From Romanomermis culicivorax (Eukaryota > Nematoda > Enoplea > Mermithida > Mermithidae), in the NCBI GenBank assembly GCA_963922205.1, contig CAWUHX010000364.1:186001-250000 (forward strand): a stretch of 64,000 nucleotides of DNA, written 5' to 3'. This document shows positions 45,901 through 56,767 of this stretch, piece after piece; position 1 is the stretch's first letter; every line of letters starts with the position of its first letter. The notes beneath the pieces were generated by a model. That model was not told the DNA's origin. It saw only the letters and a list, made by a program, of their open reading frames with translations, and made no database searches. Both the position numbers and the translations under genes were made by a program.

Positions 45901-47450
45901 CAGCAAAGGGCTAGTTTCATAATCGCACTCCGCTCTGGAATGAGGCCATGCCAAATGATAGGCCAATGGCATAAATTTAAAGATGACCTCTAACTCCGCA
46001 AAGTTTCGCTCATCTAGCATACCTGAAATTTTTGCCAAGTTTGGCGTATAAAAATTGGTCTTGTAGGCCTGTCTATGACCCTCGATACCCACTGGGTAGT
46101 GGTTGTTTGCTGAAAACACCTCTTCAGGTATTTGATCGGGCTTCCCGGCCTGTTGCCAGTATAGCTTGGCGTTTTCGTATAAAGTCAAAGAAATTTTCCC
46201 GTCTAAATCCCAATAGGTTCCACCTGATTTGAGATTTTCCAGGATATCTTTTGAAATATTAACCCAGTCTGGTATCTGGACGTCCTGGATTTCGTCGGGA
46301 TCACTATCTGTAGTGTATCCATCGTCCTTCATCAGTTTGTTATCTCTTGGAAGCAGTGGATAGAAGCCACTTGGCAGCTGAACTCCCTGAGGACGAACTG
46401 GATTACACTCCGTGGGCGCGGTATAATAACCTGTGTTATTTCCCTGCATCTGTACAGCCCAACGGTTATACATTTCACACTTCATCATGTGATAGACCAT
46501 ATTCGGCTGTACCTGATCGGTTTCCATAACTGGGGTACCTAGCCCCATTTCTCTATTCACATTGCCCGGGATCATTAGATATTGTTGATAAAAATGTAGG
46601 GCAACGGTGTTGATCTGTTTGGGATCCACCTTGTCATGGTCGAAAATCTGCATTTGCATAAGCAGTTGATCGGCCATGCCATAGTGAATGGCGGCAAACA
46701 TGACCAATAAGGAGTAGTATGCGTCTAGAGCCGCGTACCTAAGCTCTTCCGGCAATATACCCCTTTTGGCAAACCGATCACGGTTCGCCTTTAATGAAAA
46801 GTCATACTGGTAGGGGCCCACGTCTATCAGGTAGAATTCCGTGAACAGTCCCTTTAACCGAAAGGTTTCGGGACAGATACCTGTCTGAAAGCATTTTTTC
46901 TCCAGGTTTACTCCTACCATGGTGAGAGCGAAACGGTCTAAGTCAAAGTATCGACCCTTGGTCTTTCTCAGAAATTCCCGTAAGGGGACAGTTTTGTCCC
47001 TGTCCTTATTGTCTCGCCCTGCACCACATACGTTATAGATACTTACCAGGTCCTCCAATACGGAATATCCGGCGAAGAGCATGTCGGAGTTCAAGAAGTC
47101 GTGGAGGCTGGTCCACTCTTTGAGCATCATCGACGTTGTATCAATAACGTAGGTTTGACCATTCGTTAGCGCGAAGCTGACGTATCGGGCAAACTGCTTT
47201 CCCATTGGATTGTCGACCTCTCTTGTTTTAAACAAGGCGGCGACCTTATCCTGGTTGACTTTTTCAACATCGAAGCCACAAACTGGTTGTCCTCTGAAGA
47301 TTGATACTTCTCGGATAAAATGGAGTGTCTGGCTGACTTTCCCGATGTCTACCAATTTTGGTTCCTTGGGATTAGCCGGCCAGTACCCAAATGTGGCTTT
47401 AAACCACTGATCCAGTTCATGGATTCGTACGGCCCGTTTGACGTTATAAT
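42931..47450 (-). CDS. second gene of Element 3: DEDDy 3'-5' exonuclease domain plus long RGG-tailed protein
   Basis: Open from an acceptor at 47450 to the stop at 42931; the part from 47355 is 1474 codons (numbering from there). Residues 25-225 look like an RNase D/WRN-type exonuclease: CGFDVE (D29, E31; Exo I), [10 protein letters not shown] (D102; Exo II), [10 protein letters not shown], and [15 protein letters not shown] (Y207, D211; the Y-x3-D of Exo III). This family removes nucleotides from 3' ends of DNA or RNA with two metal ions. Then come a ~450-residue region of no known fold, a Pro/Ala-rich linker (~670-760), an acidic run, a Glu/Gln-rich coiled coil (~785-885), a basic cluster ([13 protein letters not shown]), three 9-residue TETSKSQTR repeats, a second globular part (~1085-1265), and a Ser- and RGG-rich tail likely to bind nucleic acid. 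No Met codon occurs in frame before Exo I, so translation must start in an upstream spliced exon. Function in the element (proof-reading, RNA trimming, defence evasion) is unknown. Confidence 0.85.
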
Positions 47451-47465
47451 CTAAACATAAGATAC
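47451..47465 (-). promoter_or_regulatory. splice acceptor for the second gene of Element 3
   Basis: The - strand reads GTATCTTATGTTTAG followed by the open frame. The frame upstream of this AG is not usable, the frame downstream needs two bases to complete a codon (phase 1), and no ATG precedes the exonuclease motif. A donor in the first codons of gag (GT at 55489-55488, after 25 coding bases) has the same phase. Confidence 0.55.
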
Positions 47466-48677
47466 TATTAATTTTAATGTTTATTCCCCTTTTTTCAGCG
47501 CATTTTCGGGTCTATACTACACCAGCACCACAACACCAAGCGGGTTAAGTTTCGCAGAAAATTAAATTTAGTGCAGGTTGTTAGGTGAGCCACTGATATA
47601 CAAACATTGAGCTGGTAGGCAACTAACACCTTACCAAATCTTACCCTTGCTACCTCTATATGTTGGGGAGGGTAGACCTGATCCGATTGTCCACCACTTG
47701 ATCGGACACCAATCTCTGACCAGCTGCTTGAGCGACCAACTACGCTCCATTTATGGCGCTGTATTTACAATTTTTATAGCGCTCGAGATTGATAATTTTT
47801 AATAATTTTGATATCGAAAAAGTGATATAATTTGATTTGATTTGAAAATAAATAATTTTTGATAAATTTTTGATGATAAAACTTTAAAACGGGCTGAACC
47901 CAAGGTTCTAGGTTTCCCTTGAATCGTATAGCTCTCGGTGGTATCAGGTATATTTCCAAGTTTGGAAATTCCCTGCTTGGCTTCGAGCTTCCGCTTCTCA
48001 GTACTCCCATTTTTCGTTCCCTCTAAGTTCTAACCTCGTCTGCCCTTTGGGGCGCCGAGCTGGTCTTCCAGTGACTTCTGGGCATTACCTGCGGTTTCCA
48101 AGAATATTTGATAAAAATAAGTTCGAAACTTACCGTCGATGAAGAAAAAACGATTATCTTGGCGGTGCTGGGCCCTGCCATATTCGACGTGGCGCTCTGT
48201 GTGCGACCACTCGCGCGTCGGAGCTTGTTGGCGGTTCCGCGCGCCCTTTCCCATTTCTTTTCGTTTCGAAATGTTTTTCTTTTTCGAATAATAAATTTAA
48301 AAATTAAAAATTTTTGAACGCTGAAAAAGTTTAATATAGCAGTTCTGCTAATTTCCTTTTTATCGTGATTTGGGGAATATTTTACTTCTTCCTTCCGATG
48401 GAAGTTTAGAATTCAGATAAGCGGGGGCAGCTATAGTTTGATTTTAGAAAAAATGAAAAGTTTGAAAATTAATTTTTTGGAAAAAATGTCGGAAATATTT
48501 TGGGTTGTCACTTTGGTCTAAAATTCCGAAGAATTTTTCCCAAAGTCTGAAATAAATATGAAAAATTTACAAAATTAATACGAATAATACATAAACGCGA
48601 TAAATATTACAAATTAATACATTTTTAATTAAAATTAGTACCTACGCGCGCGAGATATGTACACAAAATAAAAAAAA
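47466..48677 (-). other. spacer between gag-pol and second gene
   Basis: 1.2 kb, AT-rich, no long frame on the - strand. It would be intronic or untranslated in element transcripts. Confidence 0.6.
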
Positions 48678-51600
48678 TCAGCGCGAGATCGCGCATGGAT
48701 TCGCCTTGAGCGAATTTCCAAATGATTTCATTTGGTTTGGCACTCCAGTCATAACTGTTTGTGCCATATTGGAAAGTGACATATTTTCGTCACGTGGCGC
48801 GTCCTGATTGGCTCGCGCTATTCGCGGCAAGACCCTAGTGGTCTCGTAACGAAAATGTTTCAACCTGCTGATTGAAACAGTTTGGCGATTTAGCGGGTTG
48901 TCCCAATGTACAATGGTGACAACGTTCTCTGCTTCTCGCGAAATGTCCGTAACTATGAACGGACCGGACCATGGTAGTCCTAATTTTTTCTGCTTGTCTA
49001 CTTTGAGCAGAACCCAGTCCTTTTCTTTAAACCCATTTTGTTTGGACTTTTTATCGAAGTATTTCTTCGATTTTTCGGCAGCACTCTGGATATTTTTGGC
49101 AATATCCTCGTAAAGGTTGACTAAATGATTGGTCAACACGAATTTGTATGCCTCTGCATTGCTGTCCGGCATTACAATATCGTATGCTTTCGATAAGTTT
49201 AACCCGAAGGTTGCCTCGTGACCTCTAAGCAATGAAAATGGGGATTGCCCCGTGGCTGCATGTGGTGTGGCATTGTAAGCAAACACCACGGCTCTCAAGT
49301 ATCTCGGCCAGTTATCTTTTTCCTCGATGGCCACCTTTCTGAGCTGTTTAATGAGTGTCTGGTTGAACCTTTCTACCATACCATTTCCTTGTGGATGGTA
49401 GGCTGTTGTAAAAATTTTCTGACACTCTAATAACTTGCAGATCTCTTTCATCAGATCTGAGGTAAAACAACCTCCTCTATCGCTGAGTAGTCTCCGTGGA
49501 GTCCCGTGTCTAAATACAATAGCTTGTAGAAAAGTATCTACAACGGTGCTAGCTGACTGATCCGGGATCAGTTCAGCTTCAACCCACTTTGTAAAATAGT
49601 CTTGAAAGACTATGACATACGGTCTCTTCTCACTGAGTGGAGAAATACCCACGATATCCACTGATACTATGTCAAAAGGACCTTGTGGAATAATTGGTAT
49701 CAGTGGCGGAATTTCTGTGTTTCCCTGATTAGCCATTTGACAAACTGGACAAAACTTGATCCAGTGCCTGACATCCTTTTCAATTCCAGGCCACCAGAAC
49801 CGTTTTTTAATCATAGCAAGGGTCCTTTTGAACCCCTGATGAGTCATCATTACGGCACCGTGGTACTGGTGCAAAGTATTGTCCCTAAGGCAGGATGGGA
49901 CGACCACTTGATCGTCCGACCCCTGTCCGGCTTCCCGGTATAACACTTCATTCTGGATATAAAATCCACTGTGATACTTGGTTGTCCCATTTGGACCCAA
50001 TCTATCAAAGTATGATCGTAGTACCTCATCTTTTCTCTGCAAGAGGGCCATGAGATCATCTCTAATTAACCCTTTTGGCAATTCATCTTCTTTGGGGTCT
50101 GCCAAAGTAAACTCCTGTTCTTTCTCTGGGTATAACCAGGTTACTCTTTTTTCCTTACCTTTGTCCTGGTTTCCCCTACTTACCTTTTCGTTGACCTGAT
50201 TGCCATCAGGCTGGATCTGAGCCTGATTACTCTTCTCCGCTTCTTTCGCCATGCTCCTTGTAGTTACGGCATTCACCAAGTCTGCAGGCGAGTTTGATTC
50301 TGGATCACCCTCAGAATCTTCTGGATATATCTGGGTGAATCTCGGACTTATTTCAGTCCTCTGATTATTCTTACCTTTTGGCTCCGGATATAACGGAGTA
50401 CCGTCTTCAGGATTCCGATCTGTCAGAATTCTGAATCTCTTTACCAAATTGAGATGCTTTTTCTCAATAAGCTGTGCCTCAAGATCTTTCAGATTTTCAG
50501 ACTCTCGTTTATCCTTTGAGAACATATGTTCCCATTTTGGCGGTATCTTTTCCGCTTGATCGTCTGGTTCATCCATCCTGGACAAAAAGTCTGCCATGGC
50601 ATTTTGTTTTCCAGGCACATACTCTAGCTTATGGTTGAATTGAGAGATGAATGAGTACCATCTCTTCAACTTACCATTGGTCATGGCATTGACCTTCATT
50701 GACAACAAAGGTTTGTGATCAGTTCTTATGATCACTCTATGACCTACTAAGTAGTGCTTGTATAACTTTAAGCCATACACAATTGCCAAGCACTCCCTTT
50801 CCGTGGCTGACCACTTTTTCTCATCCGCTTTTAAAATTCTGCTATTATAAGCAATTACCCAGCGGTCTGACTTGGTCTCCTGGTAAAGGACTGCTCCTAG
50901 TGCCGTTCCGCTGGCATCTGTCTGAAGGACAAAGTCCGCAGACCCATCCAAAACCGGATACCTAAGGAATGGCACTGACAATAGTGCTTCTTTCAGGCTC
51001 CTAAAAGCCTGATGGTGAACCTCCGTGACTTCCCAAACACAGTTCTTCCCAGTTAATTTATACAATGGTTCAGCATGTTTAGCTAAACCCGGTATGAACT
51101 TCTTACACCACTGCAACATACCTAAAAACCTTTGCAGTTTACGTTTAGACTCTGGGAATGGGAAATCATTTATAGCTTTGACCTTTTTCGGATCTGGGGA
51201 AACTCCATCCGAATTTAAGATATGTCCTAAAAAATGAACTCTCTCAGGCAGGAATTCACACTTCTCCGGCTTCAAGGTCAAATGAGCCTTTCTTAGAGCT
51301 TGCAGGACTAGCTCTAGATTAACTATGTGTTCCTCAAACGTATTTGAGAACACAATTATATCGTCTATATAGACTAGACAGATTTTCCAAACATATGGAT
51401 GCAAAACTCTTTCCATCATACGCTGGAATTCGGCTGGCGCATTTTTTAGGCCAAAGGGCATGACTTTAAATTGATAAAGCCCTTCTTGGCATATGAAAGC
51501 AGTTTTCTCCTTGCTTTCTTCATCCATTGGCACTTGCCAATATCCTGATTTGAGATCTAGGGTAGTATAAAACTTGGCTTTACCTAAACAGTCTAGATAG

Positions 51601-54600
51601 TCATCCATTCTAGGAATGGGATACTTATCATCCTTGGTAACATCATTTATACCCCTAAAGTCCACTACTGGTCGCTTGGTACCATCCTTTTTACCTACAA
51701 GGAATAACGGAGCTGCCCAAGGCGACTTTGATGGCTCAATTACACCCTTTCTGAGCATATCTTGCACATGCTCACGAACATGTGGCCGTAAATTTATAGC
51801 AGTCCTGTGGTACCTTTTTGCCACAGGGGCCGCATCGCCTGTATTGATTTTACAGGTCAGGTAGGGTGTAGTAGTTGGCGGATCATTGGGCAAGCTGAAC
51901 ACGTCTCTATATTTTGCGAGACATCGTAGAGCTTGTTCCAATTGTTCAGATGGTATGTTGGATTTAGCCAGCATATTGTACAAAGCTTCCTTGAATGCTT
52001 TCTCATCCGATTGAGGAGCTTCAGGTCTAGCTTGGACTGCACAAGTTTGCAGCTTCTCCAGATCCTCAACTATTTTCCCCTTGAGTTGATCTTGGTTATC
52101 AGTATCACACAACACTGAATTAGTATGGCCAATTATTTGATTTCTTTTCAAATGGCATCCTGATCCTGTGTTGTTGGATACCATAACAACAAAATCATCT
52201 TTTGTACCATCTACTATGGTACTATCAATGTGGAACCTTTCTTCATTCTCTTCAGACTCTATTATGATTCCATTAAGGCGATTTTCGCCTACCTTATCCC
52301 AAAGCTTTGCCCTCAGAAGTATATCAGTACCACTAGGTAAGTAGATGGGGTTCACACTCACCACTGGCACCGAAACCTTTAGCAGGCAAATCTTTGGCTG
52401 GTATTGGTCGGCCGCGCTCATCGTGGATTCCGCAGCGGTCGTGGTCATGACCTCTCCACAATTTGATTGGGGCTGGTCCGGCGTCACGTATATCCGTTGT
52501 TGATGGTTGTTGAGCGTCATCGTCCTATTCCTGAAATCTATTATGGCTCCTACCTGAGGATGAGCCAAAAAGTCTGTACCTACTATAACATTTTCACCTG
52601 CTTCAGGAATTACAATTGCTTTAACGGGGAACTGTCCACACAATGTATCCATCCTAAATTGGATATACCCATGGGCTTGGACTGTCTTACCGTTGGCTAC
52701 AGTGACATTTAATATCCTGGGATATTCAGTGTACTCCGGGCCCAAAGTTTCTTTCAGAAACTTAGCCGACATGACAGTGCACTGAGCTCCTGTGTCAATT
52801 AAAGCCATTGTCTTACGACCTCCTATAACAACCTCAATGTGGAATGGGGCTGTTCTGGGGTACATATCCAGCAAATGTTGTTCCTGAGGACTAGCTGGTG
52901 TGCCTCTCCTTATTACTTGTACTGATGGTACTATAGGTTGTGGTGCAATTGCATTCATTTGCACAATGCTACCTAATACAACATTTGGGCAATTCACTCT
53001 CTGGTTTACTTCACCTGAAGGACTCATTTGAGATTGCCTTGCAACCATAACACTCGAATAATCCTTCTGAGGTGGCTGATTTGTGAATTGACCCTGCTGA
53101 AGAGTCTGAGTCGGTCCCATAATAGCCTGAGGCGGCTGAGGTTGCTGTAATGCAGCTTGTTGTTGATATTGCTGCATCTGTTGGAACTGCTTCTGCAGCT
53201 CCTTCTGTTTTTTAAACTCCAGAAATTCATTATAATCTGAATTCTGTTGGTAATTCTCGTGGCTATCCTGATAACCTGAATAGCCTACATTATACGCACC
53301 TCTACCTCTGCTATTATAGTTGGCATTTGGGTAACCTCCTCTACCTCTATAGTTACCTCTAGCAAAAGTGTTGAAGCCTCCCCTGTTGAAGGTAGGGAAG
53401 CTGGCTCTACCTCTGCTCCTGCGCTCGGACAATACTCTCAATGTCCTGCAGTCTGCAGTATTATGTGTTATGTTCTTGTGGAACTCACACCATGGCTTTG
53501 TCGGATCTCGGGAAACTTGACCTCCCTGACTGGTACTAGGTATGGCCAGATCAGACCGATTTTCCATTTGCCTGTTATCAACCTTTTGCTGGAGCTGGTC
53601 GAACCTTTCGACCAGTTGTACCATCTCCTTAGATATTTTTAATAGAAGGGATTCCTTCTTACCTTTTTCGGTCTGAGCCCTAGGGGCTTCCCAAACTGGA
53701 ATCTCCTCTATCTCAGGAGAATCACTCCTTGACCTTTGGGTTTGGGCCTGTACCTGATTACCTACAGTTTGATATGGTTGCCGAAACCTTTGCCTCTGGC
53801 CTTGTTGATATCCTTCTGACTGGTTCCTGGCAACTACGGCAATTTCAGGATCATGCCCACTAGGCATACCTACTTCATTAATTACAATAGGATCCTGTTG
53901 TGTACCCTTGGGTCCATATCTCTGAAGGGCATTCTTATATCTCCGTTCAATGTCATGAACTTCAACTGCTAGATCATACCAAGTTCTAAAGGTATGTTTT
54001 GAATTCTTAAGTTCAGACTGGAACGTGGGGTCACTCTTATATATGAAGGTGTCAATGATCAGCCTCTGTTTAGACTGATAGTCCAAATCACCTTTAACTA
54101 GTTCCACTAATATACTGACCCTTTTTAAAAACTCTACGGCCTGTTCATTGGGTCTTTGTTGGATCTCAAATAACTCCCTGGTTAACATTTCCAGGTTGCA
54201 CTCAGGTGCAAAGACATTAATGATGGCTCTCCTGGCCTCCCTATAGGTCATGTTGTCTCCTGCAACGGCCTTCGGTCTACCTTTAGAAAGCCTCAGCAGT
54301 GCTTCATACTTAGCTGATTCGGGTGTATCCCTACGGAATTCCCCTTCAAGTGCTGTTAAGAAGCTAAGCACCTGCTGATTTACCATACCCTCATCTAAAA
54401 GTTTGGGTAACACACCTTTAACGATATTCCTGACTACAATCTCTTGTGCCAAATTATTTGATGGCACTTCCCTCTGATCATAAGCTGCTGTTAATACTGG
54501 GTCAAGATCAGAGTTCAGAGATTGCAGCATAACTCTATTTGGATCTCGTTGAGGTGGTACACCTCCTTGATATGATGGCATATTGTCTTTGTCAAACCTG

Positions 54601-55514
54601 TAATCCCTATATGGGAAACATGCCAATTGATCTGGTCTAAGGGTATTTGGATCAACTATATTTCCTCTACCGTCATAGACCACTCTAGTTAAAGTTGGAT
54701 GCTGCGAAGCTATCTGATTTTGATTCCTGAAGTCTGCCGATTGCTCAGCTCCTTCGAATCGAAGATCTCTAGCTGGACCTCTCCAACTTTTGGGCTCAAA
54801 GTTAAGCCTTTGCCCTTCATCAATATCAGGCCTATTACTAGGCCCTGCGCCTGCACTTATTTCAGCAGCGAGACGGTTGTCTCTTTCTGCACCCCTATTA
54901 CATGGTCTAACCTGTCTATCCGGCTCCTGTCGGCGCCTGTCGGCTTCCCTTTTATTGTCCTCTGTGGCGGCATTCATGATTATATCGAACAAGGCTTCGA
55001 CGGTCCCTTTCAATTCGCGTAGCTGCGTCGCCAACTCTTGATTGGACATCTCGGGAGCTCTTTCCTGCGGTTGGAATCGCTCTTGTTCCTGGGGAATCCT
55101 CTCTAATCGTTGATCAATTTCCGGGTCCCTTTCTTCCAAATTTGGTCGAATTTCGGGCGTAACGACGTCCCTTTTTGGTCCTGCTAATTCGACCTTTGGC
55201 GGTGGTGACCTTTTGAAATTTTGCTGCGGGGGTCCATCGGCGTCTGGGTTCGGATTCGCCGGGCCTGCCTCCTGCGGATCGATGGCAATCGCTGGTGGTC
55301 GGTCAATTGGTACGCCTGCATCTTGAGGCGTAAAATGCATTGCATTTTGCTGCAATGGTTGAACCCTCGTGGGAGTTTGATCTGGGATCACTGGGTCCGG
55401 AGCAGCCTGCCGTTGCTGATCTCTGTCTCCCAAATTGACTAGATTCCCAGCACTCGCCACTCTGGGTGGTGATCTACGTAAAGTATTACCTCTTGGTATC
55501 CTTTCGTTAGGCAT
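48678..55514 (-). CDS. gag-pol: gag-pol polyprotein of Element 3, intact
   Basis: 2278 codons from ATG at 55514, no internal stop or frameshift. Residues 1-250 are Pro/Gln/Arg-rich. 355-530 form the capsid-like region shared with Element 2. 676-689 hold a C-x2-H-x4-H-x4-C knuckle, followed by an RG-rich stretch to ~740. Protease: ALIDTGA (D907) with IVGTDFL (~978). RT ~1230-1430 with FYTTLD and YIDD (1382-1385). RNase H: D1533, E1574, D1599. Integrase: HHCC (H1885, H1892, C1922, C1925) and D1953, D2012, E2048; GPF at 2184-2186. The element therefore fuses gag and pol in one frame, so gag and pol are made without a frameshift or stop between them. Extra unassigned segments lie between PR and RT (~1030-1150) and between RNase H and IN (~1650-1800). 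Confidence 0.95.
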   Translation of the reverse strand: MPNERIPRGNTLRRSPPRVASAGNLVNLGDRDQQRQAAPDPVIPDQTPTRVQPLQQNAMHFTPQDAGVPIDRPPAIAIDPQEAGPANPNPDADGPPQQNFKRSPPPKVELAGPKRDVVTPEIRPNLEERDPEIDQRLERIPQEQERFQPQERAPEMSNQELATQLRELKGTVEALFDIIMNAATEDNKREADRRRQEPDRQVRPCNRGAERDNRLAAEISAGAGPSNRPDIDEGQRLNFEPKSWRGPARDLRFEGAEQSADFRNQNQIASQHPTLTRVVYDGRGNIVDPNTLRPDQLACFPYRDYRFDKDNMPSYQGGVPPQRDPNRVMLQSLNSDLDPVLTAAYDQREVPSNNLAQEIVVRNIVKGVLPKLLDEGMVNQQVLSFLTALEGEFRRDTPESAKYEALLRLSKGRPKAVAGDNMTYREARRAIINVFAPECNLEMLTRELFEIQQRPNEQAVEFLKRVSILVELVKGDLDYQSKQRLIIDTFIYKSDPTFQSELKNSKHTFRTWYDLAVEVHDIERRYKNALQRYGPKGTQQDPIVINEVGMPSGHDPEIAVVARNQSEGYQQGQRQRFRQPYQTVGNQVQAQTQRSRSDSPEIEEIPVWEAPRAQTEKGKKESLLLKISKEMVQLVERFDQLQQKVDNRQMENRSDLAIPSTSQGGQVSRDPTKPWCEFHKNITHNTADCRTLRVLSERRSRGRASFPTFNRGGFNTFARGNYRGRGGYPNANYNSRGRGAYNVGYSGYQDSHENYQQNSDYNEFLEFKKQKELQKQFQQMQQYQQQAALQQPQPPQAIMGPTQTLQQGQFTNQPPQKDYSSVMVARQSQMSPSGEVNQRVNCPNVVLGSIVQMNAIAPQPIVPSVQVIRRGTPASPQEQHLLDMYPRTAPFHIEVVIGGRKTMALIDTGAQCTVMSAKFLKETLGPEYTEYPRILNVTVANGKTVQAHGYIQFRMDTLCGQFPVKAIVIPEAGENVIVGTDFLAHPQVGAIIDFRNRTMTLNNHQQRIYVTPDQPQSNCGEVMTTTAAESTMSAADQYQPKICLLKVSVPVVSVNPIYLPSGTDILLRAKLWDKVGENRLNGIIIESEENEERFHIDSTIVDGTKDDFVVMVSNNTGSGCHLKRNQIIGHTNSVLCDTDNQDQLKGKIVEDLEKLQTCAVQARPEAPQSDEKAFKEALYNMLAKSNIPSEQLEQALRCLAKYRDVFSLPNDPPTTTPYLTCKINTGDAAPVAKRYHRTAINLRPHVREHVQDMLRKGVIEPSKSPWAAPLFLVGKKDGTKRPVVDFRGINDVTKDDKYPIPRMDDYLDCLGKAKFYTTLDLKSGYWQVPMDEESKEKTAFICQEGLYQFKVMPFGLKNAPAEFQRMMERVLHPYVWKICLVYIDDIIVFSNTFEEHIVNLELVLQALRKAHLTLKPEKCEFLPERVHFLGHILNSDGVSPDPKKVKAINDFPFPESKRKLQRFLGMLQWCKKFIPGLAKHAEPLYKLTGKNCVWEVTEVHHQAFRSLKEALLSVPFLRYPVLDGSADFVLQTDASGTALGAVLYQETKSDRWVIAYNSRILKADEKKWSATERECLAIVYGLKLYKHYLVGHRVIIRTDHKPLLSMKVNAMTNGKLKRWYSFISQFNHKLEYVPGKQNAMADFLSRMDEPDDQAEKIPPKWEHMFSKDKRESENLKDLEAQLIEKKHLNLVKRFRILTDRNPEDGTPLYPEPKGKNNQRTEISPRFTQIYPEDSEGDPESNSPADLVNAVTTRSMAKEAEKSNQAQIQPDGNQVNEKVSRGNQDKGKEKRVTWLYPEKEQEFTLADPKEDELPKGLIRDDLMALLQRKDEVLRSYFDRLGPNGTTKYHSGFYIQNEVLYREAGQGSDDQVVVPSCLRDNTLHQYHGAVMMTHQGFKRTLAMIKKRFWWPGIEKDVRHWIKFCPVCQMANQGNTEIPPLIPIIPQGPFDIVSVDIVGISPLSEKRPYVIVFQDYFTKWVEAELIPDQSASTVVDTFLQAIVFRHGTPRRLLSDRGGCFTSDLMKEICKLLECQKIFTTAYHPQGNGMVERFNQTLIKQLRKVAIEEKDNWPRYLRAVVFAYNATPHAATGQSPFSLLRGHEATFGLNLSKAYDIVMPDSNAEAYKFVLTNHLVNLYEDIAKNIQSAAEKSKKYFDKKSKQNGFKEKDWVLLKVDKQKKLGLPWSGPFIVTDISREAENVVTIVHWDNPLNRQTVSISRLKHFRYETTRVLPRIARANQDAPRDENMSLSNMAQTVMTGVPNQMKSFGNSLKANPCAISR
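55488..55492 (-). promoter_or_regulatory. candidate splice donor inside gag start
   Basis: AAGAG/GTAATA on the - strand, with 25 coding bases between the gag ATG and the GT. The phase (1) equals that of the acceptor at 47450. Retroviral env messages often use a donor near the gag start in this way. Confidence 0.45.
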
Positions 55515-55610
55515 TTTAAATCCTGCTAACTTTCTGTAGAAACCTGGAGGATTTTCTTTTCTCCTAGTCTGACTACGAAGTTCCGTGGTAAGGAGTTAAA
55601 AGCCACCACT
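55515..55610 (-). promoter_or_regulatory. primer-binding site and short leader of Element 3
   Basis: Immediately inside the 5' LTR the - strand reads AGTGGTGGCTTTTAACTCC (PBS about 55592-55610). Only 96 bases separate LTR and gag ATG. The same PBS with one change is found in Element 2. The tRNA was not identified. Confidence 0.65.
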
Positions 55611-56225
55611 TGTTGTGCAGGTCTTTCCTTAAGAGGCGTAAGAAAAGATTGGGTCTGAACTGACCTGTTAGAACTGATACCTTGGCTAAGCCTCGGTGAT
55701 TAGTGCAACAGTCCGGTTATCCCCAGACCTACCACAACAAAGATAAACTTTGTTCTAAATACGGGGGCCTTACCAAGGACCTCCGCAGTCTCCTAACTGA
55801 GACAAGGAATCCCCTCAGGGATAAACTTACTTGGGTATAACCCGAAAGGGGTTTCCCAAAACTTACTTGATGTAAGCCGGCGCCTGGGCCTCTGGCCCTC
55901 CGCCTTCGTCGATCGCTAATAATATCTAAATAAACAAACGAATATATTAAGCAATATGTCCGGCGAAATATGTAAAAAGAATGTGGGTATACCACAGTGC
56001 AATACTCATAAAGAAAACAAGTTGCTGGGAAAATTGTATTTGGGGACGCCTGCAATAATGTCAAAATATAATAAAAACGATATAAAGTGAAGAATAATTT
56101 TCACTATCTTTTTGGTCTTTTTGTGGCGCTCCATTCTATGCAAATGTCTGCGCCGCTGGTCGTCCCTTTCGTCGATTTGCATGTCGATTTCCCCACACGA
56201 ATTGGCATCAACAGGGTGCCCAACA
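55611..56225 (-). repeat. 5' LTR of Element 3
   Basis: 615 bp, TG..CA ends. Two strong donor-like words CAAGTAAGTTT lie on the - strand at about 55829-55839 and 55860-55870, near the 3' part of the LTR where R/U5 would be; both are also present in the 3' LTR. Octamer pair at 56138-56145 and 56175-56182. Confidence 0.92.
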
Positions 56226-56767
56226 TGGATATTCTGGTTTGTACATATGAAAATGTGATAGTGAAATTTGATTTGATGGCTCCTTTGATCCCTCATTCAT
56301 TATCTCATTTACGTCCAAAAATTGTTTGTTTTCTCAGTGTTATATAAGGACATTGAAATATGGCGTCACCATACCTAGACAAATTCTATCGGTTTATCTG
56401 ATCTCAGTCAGCCCAGAAAGTTCTAAAGAAAGTTCCCAAATCGATTTCGTAGTTGCTAAGCCAAATTAGTGTAGGAAACCGGATTTTAGTACATCTGTTT
56501 TGTAGAAAATAGACACAGTGCAGTCATTTTTGAGCTTACTTTTGTACCCTTTTTAAAATGAAGTAAAAAAATCAACATCAATCTGTTGAAGATAATGCAC
56601 TTTTGTATTAACCCTGACATGAACTGATTTGGTTCTGGGAGCTAGGCCATCTGCTACCGAAGTTACTTCATATGGTACTGTGTTACATCAAGTTAAATCT
56701 TTTGTCCAGCTATGTGCATCACTACTGTAGACGCAAAGATTATTCAAGTCGTTAACGCTTTTCTCAG
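56226..56767. other. right flank of Element 3 (intron of downstream gene)
   Basis: No exon visible. It ends at the acceptor of the docking-like gene's first visible exon, so Element 3 probably lies upstream of or within an intron of that gene. Confidence 0.45.

Larger units (their letters stand above)
41557..56225 (-). mobile_element. Element 3: 14.7-kb Ty3/gypsy-type element with exonuclease second gene
   Basis: LTRs at 55611-56225 (5') and 41557-42173 (3') begin TGTTGGG and end in AACA on the - strand. Inside, in order, are a primer-binding site, gag-pol in one intact 2278-codon frame, about 1.2 kb of spacer, an intact ~1500-codon frame with an N-terminal DEDDy exonuclease domain, 0.75 kb of 3' UTR and a purine-rich tract. 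Gag-pol order PR-RT-RH-IN with GPF is Ty3/gypsy. Both frames lack any internal stop, so the copy could be functional, yet its LTRs differ at about 50 positions and no matching target duplication flanks it (TGGAT to the right, GACTT to the left). The second gene occupies the position where env lies in errantivirus-like elements. Confidence 0.93.
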
